64,000 nt of DNA from Actinoplanes italicus (lineage in GTDB: Bacteria > Actinomycetota > Actinomycetes > Mycobacteriales > Micromonosporaceae). Under the pieces are notes generated by a model. It searched no databases and was not told where the DNA came from. It saw only the letters and a list, made by a program, of their open reading frames with translations. Position 1 is the stretch's first letter; each line of letters opens with the position of its first letter. Of this stretch, positions 41,156 to 50,094 are shown one piece after another. The translations under genes and the position numbers were made by a program. The stretch is from NCBI RefSeq assembly GCF_003001815.1, contig NZ_PVMZ01000031.1:33506-97505 (forward strand), given 5' to 3'.

Positions 41156-42028
41156 TTATCGGGACCGGACCGCGGCCCGGATCAGATCGCGGGATGCTCG
41201 GGTGCTCAGCGAGCGCCGTTGCAGTTCGTCGAAGTAACGACGGTATTGAGTGAGGCTGTCGGCCGTCTCGAGCAGCAGGTATCCGGCGTGGGTCTCGACA
41301 TGCACGACGTCGCGGTCCAGGGCGTCGCCGAACTCGAAGTACGTCCACATGCAGGTCGACGTGAACGGCGGCGACGCGCTGAACGGCAGCACCCGCATCT
41401 CCACGTTCGGCCGGTCGAGCCCTTCCAGGAGGGTTTCCAGCTGCCGGCGCAGGATCCCCTCGTCGCCCACCACCTGCCGCAGCGCGGTCTCGTGGCACAC
41501 CGTGGTGATCTGCAGCGGCGGGCGGCCCTCGGTTTCGTCGAGCAGTTCACGGCGTCGCTGTCGTAGCTGAGCCAGTTGATCGATCTCCTCGTCGCCCCGC
41601 CACGGCTCGAGCGACCTGTACAGCGCCCGCACGTATTCGTCGGTCTGCAGCAGAGCGGGGAAGAACGGGATGGCGTACGTGCGTGCCACCGTCGCCTCGG
41701 ACTCGTAGGCGACGTGCACGTCCAGGCCCGCGGCGAAGCCCTCGGAGGTGAAGGAGTAGTCGGTCCACCAGCCCTGGCGGCGGGCGGCGCTCACCCACCG
41801 CATCATCCGGTCGGCCATGGTGCTCTCGACGCCGTACTCCCGGATCAGGTCGCGCACGTCGCGCGGCTGCGGGCTTCCCTGGGCGTTCTCGAGCCGGGAG
41901 AGCTTGGAGGTGGAGATCAGGAGGGCCCGGGCGACGTCTTCGAGGCTTCGGCCGTCCTCGAGGCGCAGCCGCTTGAGCTCTTCGGCCAGCCGGCGGCGAG
42001 GAACGATGGGGCCCGTAGCACCAGGCAT
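41156..42028 (-). CDS. XRE-family regulator with DUF5753 domain
   Basis: The 290-residue protein has an N-terminal XRE helix-turn-helix (about 12-70, LAEELKRLRLEDGRSLEDVA, ISTSKLSRLENAQGSPQPRD). A DUF5753 domain (about 100-285) follows: AYESEATVARTYAIPFFPAL, QTDEYVRALYRSL, then MRVLPFSASPPFTSTCMWTY. In most actinobacteria the partner of such a regulator is a DUF397 protein; here no DUF397 gene is next to it and a 2OG oxygenase takes its place. A palindrome 63 bases upstream is a good operator candidate. Confidence 0.92.
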   Translation of the reverse strand: MPGATGPIVPRRRLAEELKRLRLEDGRSLEDVARALLISTSKLSRLENAQGSPQPRDVRDLIREYGVESTMADRMMRWVSAARRQGWWTDYSFTSEGFAAGLDVHVAYESEATVARTYAIPFFPALLQTDEYVRALYRSLEPWRGDEEIDQLAQLRQRRRELLDETEGRPPLQITTVCHETALRQVVGDEGILRRQLETLLEGLDRPNVEMRVLPFSASPPFTSTCMWTYFEFGDALDRDVVHVETHAGYLLLETADSLTQYRRYFDELQRRSLSTRASRDLIRAAVRSR

Positions 42029-42090
42029 ACCTGACTCCTCCCGAATGTCCCTTTGATGGAAGTGCGAGGAAGGTGCGCCTCAAAGACTAG

Positions 42091-42107
42091 CCTTGCGAGG
42101 CGCAAGG
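42091..42107. promoter_or_regulatory. Operator-like palindrome upstream of the XRE regulator
   Basis: CCTTGCG-AGG-CGCAAGG has perfect 7-bp arms, with a CCTTGC half-site repeated near 42149. It is a good candidate autoregulatory site of the DUF5753 regulator. Confidence 0.6.
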
Positions 42108-42171
42108 GCTTCTTTTGGGATTCCCATTCTGTCAGCATCAAGATAGGCCCTTGCAAATTAGTCGTTGCAGA

Positions 42172-42197
42172 GCGGGTGGAGCGGCAACTCCACCCGC
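42172..42197 (-). terminator. Terminator of the TetR gene
   Basis: GCGGGTGGAG (42172-42181) pairs with CTCCACCCGC (42188-42197), 6-base loop, 26 bases after the TetR stop on the minus strand. Confidence 0.75.
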
Positions 42198-42223
42198 GGG
42201 GCCGAGGCAGGCGCCTGTCGCAT

Positions 42224-42856
42224 TCACTCGGACGGAACCCGGAGGCCCAGGGCGGACGCCCAGATCCGGGACAGGTGGTCGACCATCTTCTCAGTGTCGA
42301 GGGGCTCGCGGAGCTCGTTGATGATCACGGCCACCTGCTCCACCATGGCACCCAGCGCGATCGCCGTCAGGCGCGGGTCGAGGCCGGGGTCGGCGAGTCC
42401 GGCCACCTGCAGACGCCGGATGCCCTCCTCGCTGCGGCCGACGTAGAACTCGCGGATCTCCAGGAGCAGGCGGCGGAGGTTGTCGTCGAGGTACGCGCCG
42501 TGCTCGACCATCCGCAGCACCTTCGCGGCCCGGCCGGTGGCGGCCAGGTAGCGGCGGTTCGCCTCCACGATCCGCGCGTACGGGTCGTCGAGGGTGTCCG
42601 GCACCCGGCTGGCGGCGTACATCTCGTCGGCCGCCGCCTGGACGATCTTGCGGAGCAGGTCGTCCTTGGATTCGAAATACGTGTAGAAGGTCCCGTACGA
42701 CACGCCCGCCGCCTGGGTGACCGCCTCGGGAGTGAACCCCGCCCAACCGTGCTCCTCGATCACCTCCCGACCGGCGACGATCAGCGCGTCGTGGGTCCGG
42801 CGGCCCCTGGCGGTGGCCGGCGCGGTAGGCGCGGGGTTCGTTCGAGCACGTCCCAC
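42224..42856 (-). CDS. TetR-family regulator of the atu-like operon
   Basis: The 210-residue protein starts at GTG 42856 behind GAGGGG. The TetR helix-turn-helix is HDALIVAGREVIEEHGWAGF through GVSYGTFYTYFESKDDLLRK (about 22-70); the C-terminal helical ligand domain is LEIREFYVGRSEEGIRRLQV-like. It is divergent from the five-gene acyl-CoA carboxylase operon and is likely its repressor, sensing an acyl-CoA or terpenoid acid, as AtuR does in Pseudomonas. Confidence 0.88.
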   Translation of the reverse strand: MGRARTNPAPTAPATARGRRTHDALIVAGREVIEEHGWAGFTPEAVTQAAGVSYGTFYTYFESKDDLLRKIVQAAADEMYAASRVPDTLDDPYARIVEANRRYLAATGRAAKVLRMVEHGAYLDDNLRRLLLEIREFYVGRSEEGIRRLQVAGLADPGLDPRLTAIALGAMVEQVAVIINELREPLDTEKMVDHLSRIWASALGLRVPSE

Positions 42857-42874
42857 CGGACACCCCTCTCGTTA

Positions 42875-42902
42875 CTTGACTACTTTGTCAGAAAGTCTAG
42901 TG
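42875..42902. promoter_or_regulatory. Possible TetR operator in the divergent region
   Basis: The sequence around 42875-42902 contains ACTTTGTCAGAAAGT, an imperfect inverted repeat (ACTTT/AAAGT) flanked by GACTA and TCTAG. It lies between the two divergent starts. Symmetry is only partial. Confidence 0.4.
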
Positions 42903-42942
42903 TGGCGGTCACCCACTACTCACTGAGGTGTTGAGCCTGACA

Positions 42943-44652
42943 ATGCGTACGATCCGCATCGGGAACTGCTCGGGCTTCTACGGTGACCGCTTCTCGGCGA
43001 TGTCCGAGATGATCGAGGGCGGGCCGCTGGACTACCTGACCGGGGACTACCTGGCCGAACTGACCATGCTCATCCTCGGCCGGGACCGGCAGAAGGACCC
43101 GTCGCTCGGCTACGCGAAGACGTTCCTGCGGCAACTCGGCGGCTGCCTCACGCTCGCCCGGCGACGCGGGGTGCGGATCGTGACCAACGCGGGCGGCCTT
43201 AACCCGGCCGGGCTCGCGGAGGCCGTCCGGTCCCTGGCGAGGGAACAGGGCGTCGACGTCGCCGTGGCCCACGTGCAGGGTGACGACCTGATCGGCGAGG
43301 CCGGGGCACACGGCTGGGCGGGCGCGCTGACGGCCAACGCCTACCTCGGCGCTTTCGGGATCGCCGAGGCGCTCCGCGCGGGTGCCGACATCGTCGTCAC
43401 GGGCCGTGTCACCGACGCGGCGCTGACGCTGGGACCGGCCGTCGCGGAGTTCGGCTGGGAGCGCACCGACTTCGACCGCCTGGCTGCCGGGGTCGTCGCC
43501 GGTCACGTCCTCGAGTGCGGCACGCAGGCCACGGGTGGCAACTTCTCCGGCTTCGCCGGCGTCGACACGACCCGTCCGCTGGGCTTTCCGCTGGCCGAGC
43601 TCAGCGCGGACGGGACGGCCGTGATCACCAAACATCCCGGCACCGGCGGGGCGGTCACGGTCGACACGGTCACGGCACAACTGGTGTACGAGGTCGCGGG
43701 CCCCCACTACGCCAATCCCGACGTGACCGCGTGCCTGGACTCGGTCGAGCTGGAGCAGGCCGGCCCCGATCGGGTGCGGATCACCTCGGTACGGGGTGTC
43801 GCCCCTCCCCCGACGACGAAGGTCGCCCTCAACAGCGCCGGCGGGTGGCGCAACTCCGTCGAGTTCGTGCTGACCGGCCTGGACATCGAGGAGAAGGAGC
43901 GCTGGGTACGCGAGCAGATGACGAGCGCGCTCAGTGCACGGCCACCGGCGGAGGTCGTGTGGGATCTGGCGCGGACCGACCACGCCGACCCGGCCAGCGA
44001 GGCGGCGGCCTCGGCGGTGCTGCGCTGCCACGTCAAGGACACCGATCCGGCAGTCGTGGGCCGCGCGTTCAGCAGTGCCGCCGTCGAGCTGGCGCTCGCG
44101 TCCTACCCGGGTTTCCACGTGACCGCGCCACCCGGGGCGGGCGCCCCGTTCGGGATCTACCGTGCCGCCTACCTGCCCCAGGATCAGGTGCCGCACGTGG
44201 TCGTCCGGCCCGACGGCACCACGGTCGGCATCGGGCCGCCACCGGTCACCGCGGATACGCCCACGACGACACCGACAACGGCGGCACGCCACAGCCGTAC
44301 CACCGAAGTGAATGTGCCTTTGGGTCGTCTGGTCTTCGCCCGGTCCGGGGACAAGGGCGGAACCGCGAACGTGGGGGTATGGATCCCGGCGGACCATCCC
44401 CGGCGAGCCGACGCCTACGCGTGGCTGAGCGCCTGGCTGACGCCGGCCGAGGTCGCCCGGCTCCTTCCGGAGGCGGCGGGACTCGGCGTCGAGGTCTTCG
44501 CGCTGCCGAACCTGGCCGCCGTGAACATCGTGATCGACGGACTTCTCGGTGACGGTGTCGCCTCCTCCACCCGCTTCGACCCGCAGGCCAAGGCCGTCGG
44601 CGAGTGGCTGCGCGCACGAGTCGTGAACCTGCCCAAGGAGCTTCTCCCGTGA
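42943..44652 (+). CDS. AtuA-like (DUF1446) protein with C-terminal ferredoxin-fold domain
   Basis: From the ATG at 42943 (MRTIRIGNCSGFYGDRFSAM) the product has 569 residues. The N-terminal AtuA/DUF1446 domain (1-450) has YLAELTMLILGRDR, RIVTNAGGLNP, GADIVVTGRVTDAALTLGP, and CGTQATGGNFSGF. The C-terminal AtuA-like ferredoxin-fold domain (about 458-569) starts LGRLVFARSGDKGGTANVGV. Its biochemical role in the acyclic terpene/acyl-CoA pathway is not established, but it is a constant member of atu operons. It overlaps the next gene by four bases. Confidence 0.9.
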   Translation: MRTIRIGNCSGFYGDRFSAMSEMIEGGPLDYLTGDYLAELTMLILGRDRQKDPSLGYAKTFLRQLGGCLTLARRRGVRIVTNAGGLNPAGLAEAVRSLAREQGVDVAVAHVQGDDLIGEAGAHGWAGALTANAYLGAFGIAEALRAGADIVVTGRVTDAALTLGPAVAEFGWERTDFDRLAAGVVAGHVLECGTQATGGNFSGFAGVDTTRPLGFPLAELSADGTAVITKHPGTGGAVTVDTVTAQLVYEVAGPHYANPDVTACLDSVELEQAGPDRVRITSVRGVAPPPTTKVALNSAGGWRNSVEFVLTGLDIEEKERWVREQMTSALSARPPAEVVWDLARTDHADPASEAAASAVLRCHVKDTDPAVVGRAFSSAAVELALASYPGFHVTAPPGAGAPFGIYRAAYLPQDQVPHVVVRPDGTTVGIGPPPVTADTPTTTPTTAARHSRTTEVNVPLGRLVFARSGDKGGTANVGVWIPADHPRRADAYAWLSAWLTPAEVARLLPEAAGLGVEVFALPNLAAVNIVIDGLLGDGVASSTRFDPQAKAVGEWLRARVVNLPKELLP

Positions 44653-46238
44653 AAACCAGCGTCGACTCCACCTCGCCCGGCTACGCCGCCAACCGGGAGG
44701 CGATGCTGGAACGCGTCGCCGATCTGGCGGAACAGCAGGCCACGGCACTGGCCGGCGGTGGCCCCAAGGCCGTCGAGCGGCACCACCGGCGCGGCAAGCT
44801 GACCGCCCGCGAGCGCATCGAGCTGCTCGTCGACCCCGACTCGCCGTTCCTCGAGCTCGGCGTCCTGGCCGGCTGGGGAACCGACTTCACGGTCGGCGGC
44901 TCGGTCGTCACCGGTCTGGGCGTGATCGAGGGCGTCGAGTGCATGATCATCGCCCATGACCCGACCGTGAAGGGCGGCGCTTCCAACCCGGTGACCGTGC
45001 GGAAGATCTTCCGCGCCAACCAGATCGCCGGGCAGAACCGGCTGCCCACCGTCACGCTCGTCGAGTCCGGCGGGGCGGACCTGCAGACGCAGAAGGACAT
45101 CTTCATCCCCGGCGGCGCGGTGTTCCGCAACCTCACCGTCGCGAGCGCCGACCGCCGGCCGACGATCGCGCTGGTGTTCGGCAACTCCACGGCCGGCGGC
45201 GCGTACGTGCCGGGCATGAGCGACTACACCGTCATGGTCAAGGGCGGGGCGAAGGTGTTCCTCGGCGGGCCGCCGCTGGTCAGGATGGCCACCGGCGAGG
45301 AGTCCGACGACGAGTCGCTCGGCGGGGCCGAGATGCACGCGCGGACGTCGGGCCTGGCCGACTACCTGGCCGTCGACGAGCTCGACGCGCTGCGGATCGG
45401 GCGTTCCATCGTGCGCCGCCTCAACTGGCGAAAGGCCGGGCCGGCCCCGAGGAGGGAGTACGCCGAGCCGCTGCTGGACACCGAGGACCTGCTCGGCATC
45501 GTGCCGTCCGACCTCAAGGTCCCGTTCGATCCCCGCGAGGTCATCGGCCGCATCGTGGACGGCAGCGACTTCGACGAGTTCAAGCCGCTGTACGGCCCGT
45601 CGCTGGTGACCGGCTGGGCACAGCTGCACGGCTATCCGATCGGCGTCCTCGCCAACGCGCAGGGCGTGCTGTTCAGCCCGGAGGCGCAGAAGGCCGCCCA
45701 GTTCATCCAGCTGGCCAACCAGAGCGACACGCCGCTGCTGTTCCTGCACAACACGACCGGTTACATGGTCGGCGCCGAGTACGAGCAGGGCGGCATCATC
45801 AAGCACGGCGCTCAGATGATCAACGCGGTGTCGAACTCGACGGTTCCGCATCTGTCGGTGGTGCTGGGCGCCTCGTACGGGGCCGGCAACTACGGGATGA
45901 GCGGCCGCGCGTACGACCCACGGTTCATGTTCAGCTGGGCCGGCGCCAAGTCGGCGGTCATGGGTCCGGCGCAGCTCGCGGGGGTCATCTCGATCGTCTC
46001 CCAGCAGGCCGCCGCCGCCCGTGGGGTGCCGTTCGACGAAGAGGCCGACGCGCACATGCGCGCCGCCGTCGAGAAACAGGTCGAGGAGCAGTCCCTGGCC
46101 TACTTCACCTCCGGGCTGGGCTACGACGACGGGGTCATCGACCCCCGCGACACCCGCACCATCCTGGGCATCTGCCTGTCGGCGATCCACAGCGCGCCGG
46201 TCGCCGGCGCCCGTGGCTACGGCGTCTTCCGTCTGTGA
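44649..46238 (+). CDS. Acyl-CoA carboxylase carboxyltransferase (beta) subunit, AtuC-like
   Basis: The GTG at 44649 overlaps the AtuA stop (GTGA), and the product has 529 residues. It is a two-domain crotonase-fold carboxyltransferase: KAVERHHRRGKLTARERIEL at the start, SGGADLQTQKDIFIPGG as in methylcrotonyl/geranyl-CoA carboxylases, GNSTAGGAYVPGMSDYTVMV and, in the C-terminal half, GASYGAGNYGMSGRAYDPRF. It transfers carboxyl from biotin to a branched or terpenoid acyl-CoA. Substrate (geranyl-CoA versus 3-methylcrotonyl-CoA) cannot be fixed from sequence. Confidence 0.92.
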   Translation: MKTSVDSTSPGYAANREAMLERVADLAEQQATALAGGGPKAVERHHRRGKLTARERIELLVDPDSPFLELGVLAGWGTDFTVGGSVVTGLGVIEGVECMIIAHDPTVKGGASNPVTVRKIFRANQIAGQNRLPTVTLVESGGADLQTQKDIFIPGGAVFRNLTVASADRRPTIALVFGNSTAGGAYVPGMSDYTVMVKGGAKVFLGGPPLVRMATGEESDDESLGGAEMHARTSGLADYLAVDELDALRIGRSIVRRLNWRKAGPAPRREYAEPLLDTEDLLGIVPSDLKVPFDPREVIGRIVDGSDFDEFKPLYGPSLVTGWAQLHGYPIGVLANAQGVLFSPEAQKAAQFIQLANQSDTPLLFLHNTTGYMVGAEYEQGGIIKHGAQMINAVSNSTVPHLSVVLGASYGAGNYGMSGRAYDPRFMFSWAGAKSAVMGPAQLAGVISIVSQQAAAARGVPFDEEADAHMRAAVEKQVEEQSLAYFTSGLGYDDGVIDPRDTRTILGICLSAIHSAPVAGARGYGVFRL

Positions 46239-46249
46239 AAGGAGGTCCA

Positions 46250-48169
46250 GTGATCCGCAGAATCGTGGTCGCCAACCGTGGGGAGATCGCGCGCCGGGTG
46301 TTCCGCACCTGCCGCGAGCTCGGTATCGCGACCGTCGCCGTCCACTCCGACGCCGACGCCGCGGCCCCGTTCGTCACCGAGGCCGATCAGGCGATCCGGC
46401 TGCCGGGCAACGCTCCCGCCGACACCTACCTGCGCGGTGACCTGATCATCGAGGCGGCACTCGCGGCGGGCGCCGACGCCGTCCACCCCGGGTACGGGTT
46501 CCTCTCCGAGAATGCCGGCTTCGCCCGGGCGGTCGAGCGGGCCGGTCTCACCTGGATCGGCCCGAGCCCTGAGTCCATCGAGTCGATGGGCAGCAAGATC
46601 GGCGCCAAGCGGATCATGGCGGCTGCCGGGGTGCCGGTCCTTGCGGCCGACCTCGCGACGGTCACGGCGTCGGACCTGCCGCTGCTGGTCAAGGCGTCGG
46701 CGGGTGGCGGCGGCCGGGGCATGCGGATCGTGGATTCACTCGACCGGCTCGCCGGGCAGGTCGCGGACGCCGAGGCGGAGGCGGCCTCGGCGTTCGGGGA
46801 CGGGACCGTCTTCGCCGAGCCGTACCTGCCGACGGCACGGCACGTCGAGGTGCAGGTTCTCGCCGACATGCACGGCACCGTCTGGGTGCTGGGTGACCGG
46901 GACTGCTCCATCCAGCGTCGCCATCAGAAGGTGGTCGAGGAGGCGCCCGCGCCACATCTGGCGATGGAGACCCGTACCGCATTGCATGCCTTCGCCCGAA
47001 AGGCCGCCGAGGCGGTGGGGTACCGCGGAGCGGGAACGGTCGAGTTCCTCGTCGATCGGGAGCGGATCTTCTTCCTCGAGATGAACACCCGTCTTCAGGT
47101 CGAGCACCCGGTCACCGAATGCGTCACCGGCCTCGACCTGGTCGCCCTTCAGGTGGCCGTCGCCGAGGGCAAGCCCCTGACCGGCTCGGCGCCCGCGATC
47201 TCGGGTCACGCGATCGAGGTGCGGCTCTACGCCGAGGATCCGGCCGCCGGGTTCGCGCCACAGACCGGTCGCGTCCGTGCTTTCGACATTCCAGGGCATC
47301 CGGGCGTACGGGTGGACTCCGCCGTCGAGGCCGGCAGTGAGGTGGGCGTCCACTACGACGCCATGCTCGCCAAGGTCATCGCCTACGCCGCCGATCGTGA
47401 CGCCGCGATCCGCATGCTCGACGACACTCTGCGCCGGGCACGGCTGCACGGCGTCACCACCAACCTCGACCTGCTCCGAGCCGTGATCACCGACGACGAA
47501 TTCGTCGCCGGGCGGATGCACACCACCCTGCTCGACGAACGCCTCGACCTGTGGACCGCCGGTCCCGATCCGCGGACGCTCGCCAAGGCCGCGCTCGCCG
47601 CCGCCATCGGGCAGGCCACCCGGACCGCCGCGGCCGCGCCGGTGCTCGGCCGGATCCCCGCAGCATGGCGCAACGCCGCCGCGCAGCCCCGCCAGCGTGT
47701 CTACCGGCGGGGCTCGGAGACGTACGCCGTGACCTATTCGTCGATCGGCCGCCGGCTGGTGTCGGACTTCGTCGACGGCGTCAGCGTCGTCGACGCGCGG
47801 GATGACCGGGTCGTTCTGAGCGACGGCCCGATCCGGGAGACGTACCGGGTGACCGTCGCCGGGGACTCGGTGGACGTCGACGGGCCGCACGGATCCGCCG
47901 GTTTCGAGCTGGTCCCGACCTTCGTCGACCCGGCCGAGGCGGTCGCTCAGGGCTCGCTGCTGGCGCCGATGCCCGCGGCGATCACGGCGGTGGCCGTCGA
48001 GGTGGGCGCCGTGGTGAGCAAGGGCGATCCGATCGTCGTACTGGAAGCCATGAAGATGCAGCACACCGTCACCGCGCCGACGGACGGAACCGTCACCGAG
48101 CTCACCGCGAGTGTGGGCCGGCAGGTCGTCGCGGGCGCCGTGCTCGCCGTCATCGAGGAGAAGTCGTGA
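46250..48169 (+). CDS. Biotin carboxylase / biotin carboxyl carrier (alpha) subunit, AtuF-like
   Basis: The GTG at 46250 has AAAGGAGG upstream, giving 639 residues. Domains in order are: biotin carboxylase (1-445; VANRGEIARRVFRTCRELGI, glycine-rich ASAGGGGRGMR, EMNTRLQVEHPVTE), a linker/BT-like region, and the C-terminal biotinyl domain with the lysine in EAMKMQH near residue 600. It carboxylates its own biotin with ATP and bicarbonate and works with the beta subunit encoded just upstream. Confidence 0.94.
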   Translation: MIRRIVVANRGEIARRVFRTCRELGIATVAVHSDADAAAPFVTEADQAIRLPGNAPADTYLRGDLIIEAALAAGADAVHPGYGFLSENAGFARAVERAGLTWIGPSPESIESMGSKIGAKRIMAAAGVPVLAADLATVTASDLPLLVKASAGGGGRGMRIVDSLDRLAGQVADAEAEAASAFGDGTVFAEPYLPTARHVEVQVLADMHGTVWVLGDRDCSIQRRHQKVVEEAPAPHLAMETRTALHAFARKAAEAVGYRGAGTVEFLVDRERIFFLEMNTRLQVEHPVTECVTGLDLVALQVAVAEGKPLTGSAPAISGHAIEVRLYAEDPAAGFAPQTGRVRAFDIPGHPGVRVDSAVEAGSEVGVHYDAMLAKVIAYAADRDAAIRMLDDTLRRARLHGVTTNLDLLRAVITDDEFVAGRMHTTLLDERLDLWTAGPDPRTLAKAALAAAIGQATRTAAAAPVLGRIPAAWRNAAAQPRQRVYRRGSETYAVTYSSIGRRLVSDFVDGVSVVDARDDRVVLSDGPIRETYRVTVAGDSVDVDGPHGSAGFELVPTFVDPAEAVAQGSLLAPMPAAITAVAVEVGAVVSKGDPIVVLEAMKMQHTVTAPTDGTVTELTASVGRQVVAGAVLAVIEEKS

Positions 48170-49320
48170 TCAACTTCGTCGAGTCCGAGGAGCGGCGCGA
48201 CCTGCGGGCGGCGGTCCACCAGCTCGGGAGCAAGTACGGCGAGTCGTACTTCTACGGGGCCGCGGCCCGGGGAGCCAAGACGACCGAGCTCTGGGACGAG
48301 GCCGCCAAGGCCGGTTACCTGGGAGTCTCGATTCCCGAGGAGTACGGCGGTGGCGGCGGCGACATCGGTGACCTGGCCGCCGTCGTGGAGGAGCTGGCGA
48401 CCGCCGGGTGCCCCTTGCTGCTGCTGGTCGTGTCACCGGCCATCGTCGGCACGATCATCGCCCGCTCCGGTACCGACGAGCAGAAACAGCGCTGGCTGCC
48501 GGGGCTGGCCAGTGGTGAGTCGCGGTACGCCTTCGGCATCACCGAACCGGATGCCGGCTCGAACTCGCACCAGATCGTCACGCGGGCCCGCCGGGACGGT
48601 GGCGACTGGGTGCTGAGCGGGCGCAAGACGTACATCAGCGGAGTGGACGAGGCCGGTCACGTGCTCGTCGTCGCGCGTACCGAGGACGCGCGGACCGGCA
48701 AGCTCAAACCGGCGCTGTTCATGGTGCCGACCGACGCCTTCGTCCACCAGCCGATCGAGACCGGGCTCGTCTCGCCGGAGAAGCAGTTCACCCTGTTCTT
48801 CGACGACGTCCGGCTCCCCGCCGACGCACTGGTGGGCCGGGAGGACGCCGGCCTCGACCAGCTGTTCGCCGGGCTCAACCCGGAACGGATCATGGCGGCG
48901 TCGCAGGCCACCGGCACCGCACGGTGGGCGCTGCGCAAGGCCGTCGAATACGCGAAGCAGCGGGAGGTCTGGGGTGCGCCGATCGGCACGCACCAGGCGA
49001 TAGCGCATCCGCTCGCGCAGATCCACGTCGAGATCGAGGCCGCCCGGCTGCTGACGCAGAAGGCCGCGGCCCTCGACGCGGCGGGCGACCTGCTCGCGGC
49101 CGGGGAGGCGGCGAACATGGCAAAGTACGCCGCCGGTGAGGTCGCGTGCAAGGCGGTCGACCAGGCGATCCAGACCCACGGCGGCAACGGGCTGGCGGTC
49201 GAGTACGGGCTGGTTCAGGCCCTCGCCAACGTACGGCTGTCGCGGATCGCACCGGTCAGCCGCGAGATGGCACTGAACTTCATCGCGCAGTTCTCCCTCA
49301 AGCTTCCCCGGTCGTACTGA
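48166..49320 (+). CDS. Acyl-CoA dehydrogenase, AtuD-like
   Basis: The GTG at 48166 overlaps the previous stop, and the product has 384 residues. It is an FAD-dependent acyl-CoA dehydrogenase: YAFGITEPDAGSNSHQIVTR (FAD/substrate loop), VLSGRKTYISGVDEAGHVLV, and QTHGGNGLAVEYGLVQALAN near the C-terminus, where the catalytic base is expected (GLAVEYGL; Glu near residue 346). It would introduce the double bond in citronellyl-CoA or a branched acyl-CoA before carboxylation. Confidence 0.93.
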   Translation: MINFVESEERRDLRAAVHQLGSKYGESYFYGAAARGAKTTELWDEAAKAGYLGVSIPEEYGGGGGDIGDLAAVVEELATAGCPLLLLVVSPAIVGTIIARSGTDEQKQRWLPGLASGESRYAFGITEPDAGSNSHQIVTRARRDGGDWVLSGRKTYISGVDEAGHVLVVARTEDARTGKLKPALFMVPTDAFVHQPIETGLVSPEKQFTLFFDDVRLPADALVGREDAGLDQLFAGLNPERIMAASQATGTARWALRKAVEYAKQREVWGAPIGTHQAIAHPLAQIHVEIEAARLLTQKAAALDAAGDLLAAGEAANMAKYAAGEVACKAVDQAIQTHGGNGLAVEYGLVQALANVRLSRIAPVSREMALNFIAQFSLKLPRSY

Positions 49321-50066
49321 TGCTCGTCCACCTGGCCGCCGACGCCGGCATCGCCACGATCACGCTGGACAGCCCGCACAACCGCAACGCGCTGAGCAGG
49401 CAGTTGCTGACCGAGCTCGGCGATCACCTGGCCGCCGCCTCGCAGGACCCTTCGGTACGCGTGGTGCTCCTACGGTCCAGTGGCCGGGTGTTCTGCTCGG
49501 GTGCCGATCTCAGCGAGGCGCAACAGGGCCTCTCCCCCGAGGGGCCGCGCGCGATCGTCGCTCTCCAGCGTCGGATCGCCACCCTGCCCAAGCCGGTCGT
49601 CGTCGAACTGGCAGGCCCGGTCCGCGCCGGTGGGCTCGGTATCGTCGGCACGGCCGACATGGTGATCGCGGCGGAGTCGGTGACGTTCGCGCTCACCGAG
49701 GTGCGGCTCGGGCTCGCACCCTCCGCGATCTCGCTGAGCCTGCTGGCGCGCCTGGCGCCCCGGGCGGCGGCGGACATCTTCCTTTCCGGCCGTACGTTCT
49801 CCGCCGCCGAGGCCGCCGCGATCGGCCTGGTCACGCGCGCGGTGCCGGATGACGAGCTGGCAACCGCCGTCACCTCGGCCCTCGCCGACCTGGTCGAGGG
49901 CAGTCCGCAGGGACTGGCCGAGACCAAGCGGCTGCTCACCGCCGATCTGATCGCCCGCATCGACCGCGACGGCGAGGAGGCGGCGCAGCGGTCGGCGGCG
50001 CTGTTCGCGAGTCCGGAGGCCCAGCGGGCGATGCAGGCGTTCCTGTCCCGCAAGAAGCCCGCCTAG
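49320..50066 (+). CDS. Enoyl-CoA hydratase/isomerase, AtuE-like
   Basis: The ATG at 49320 shares one base with the previous stop. The 248-residue crotonase has NRNALSRQLLTELGDHLAAA, the oxyanion loop SSGRVFCSGADLSE and LAGPVRAGGLGIVGTADMVI. The usual catalytic Glu at the first position (Q-G-x-A-x-G-G) is altered here to V-R-A-G-G-L-G, as in isohexenylglutaconyl-CoA or methylglutaconyl-CoA hydratases that use other residues. It closes the coupled operon. Confidence 0.88.
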   Translation: MLVHLAADAGIATITLDSPHNRNALSRQLLTELGDHLAAASQDPSVRVVLLRSSGRVFCSGADLSEAQQGLSPEGPRAIVALQRRIATLPKPVVVELAGPVRAGGLGIVGTADMVIAAESVTFALTEVRLGLAPSAISLSLLARLAPRAAADIFLSGRTFSAAEAAAIGLVTRAVPDDELATAVTSALADLVEGSPQGLAETKRLLTADLIARIDRDGEEAAQRSAALFASPEAQRAMQAFLSRKKPA

Positions 50067-50094
50067 CCGCCCGGACCCGCGACGCCCGGTCGTG

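Noticed and set aside
42916..44748. 610-codon minus-strand open frame
   Set aside because: Antisense to atuA; no domain and shadow-type composition.
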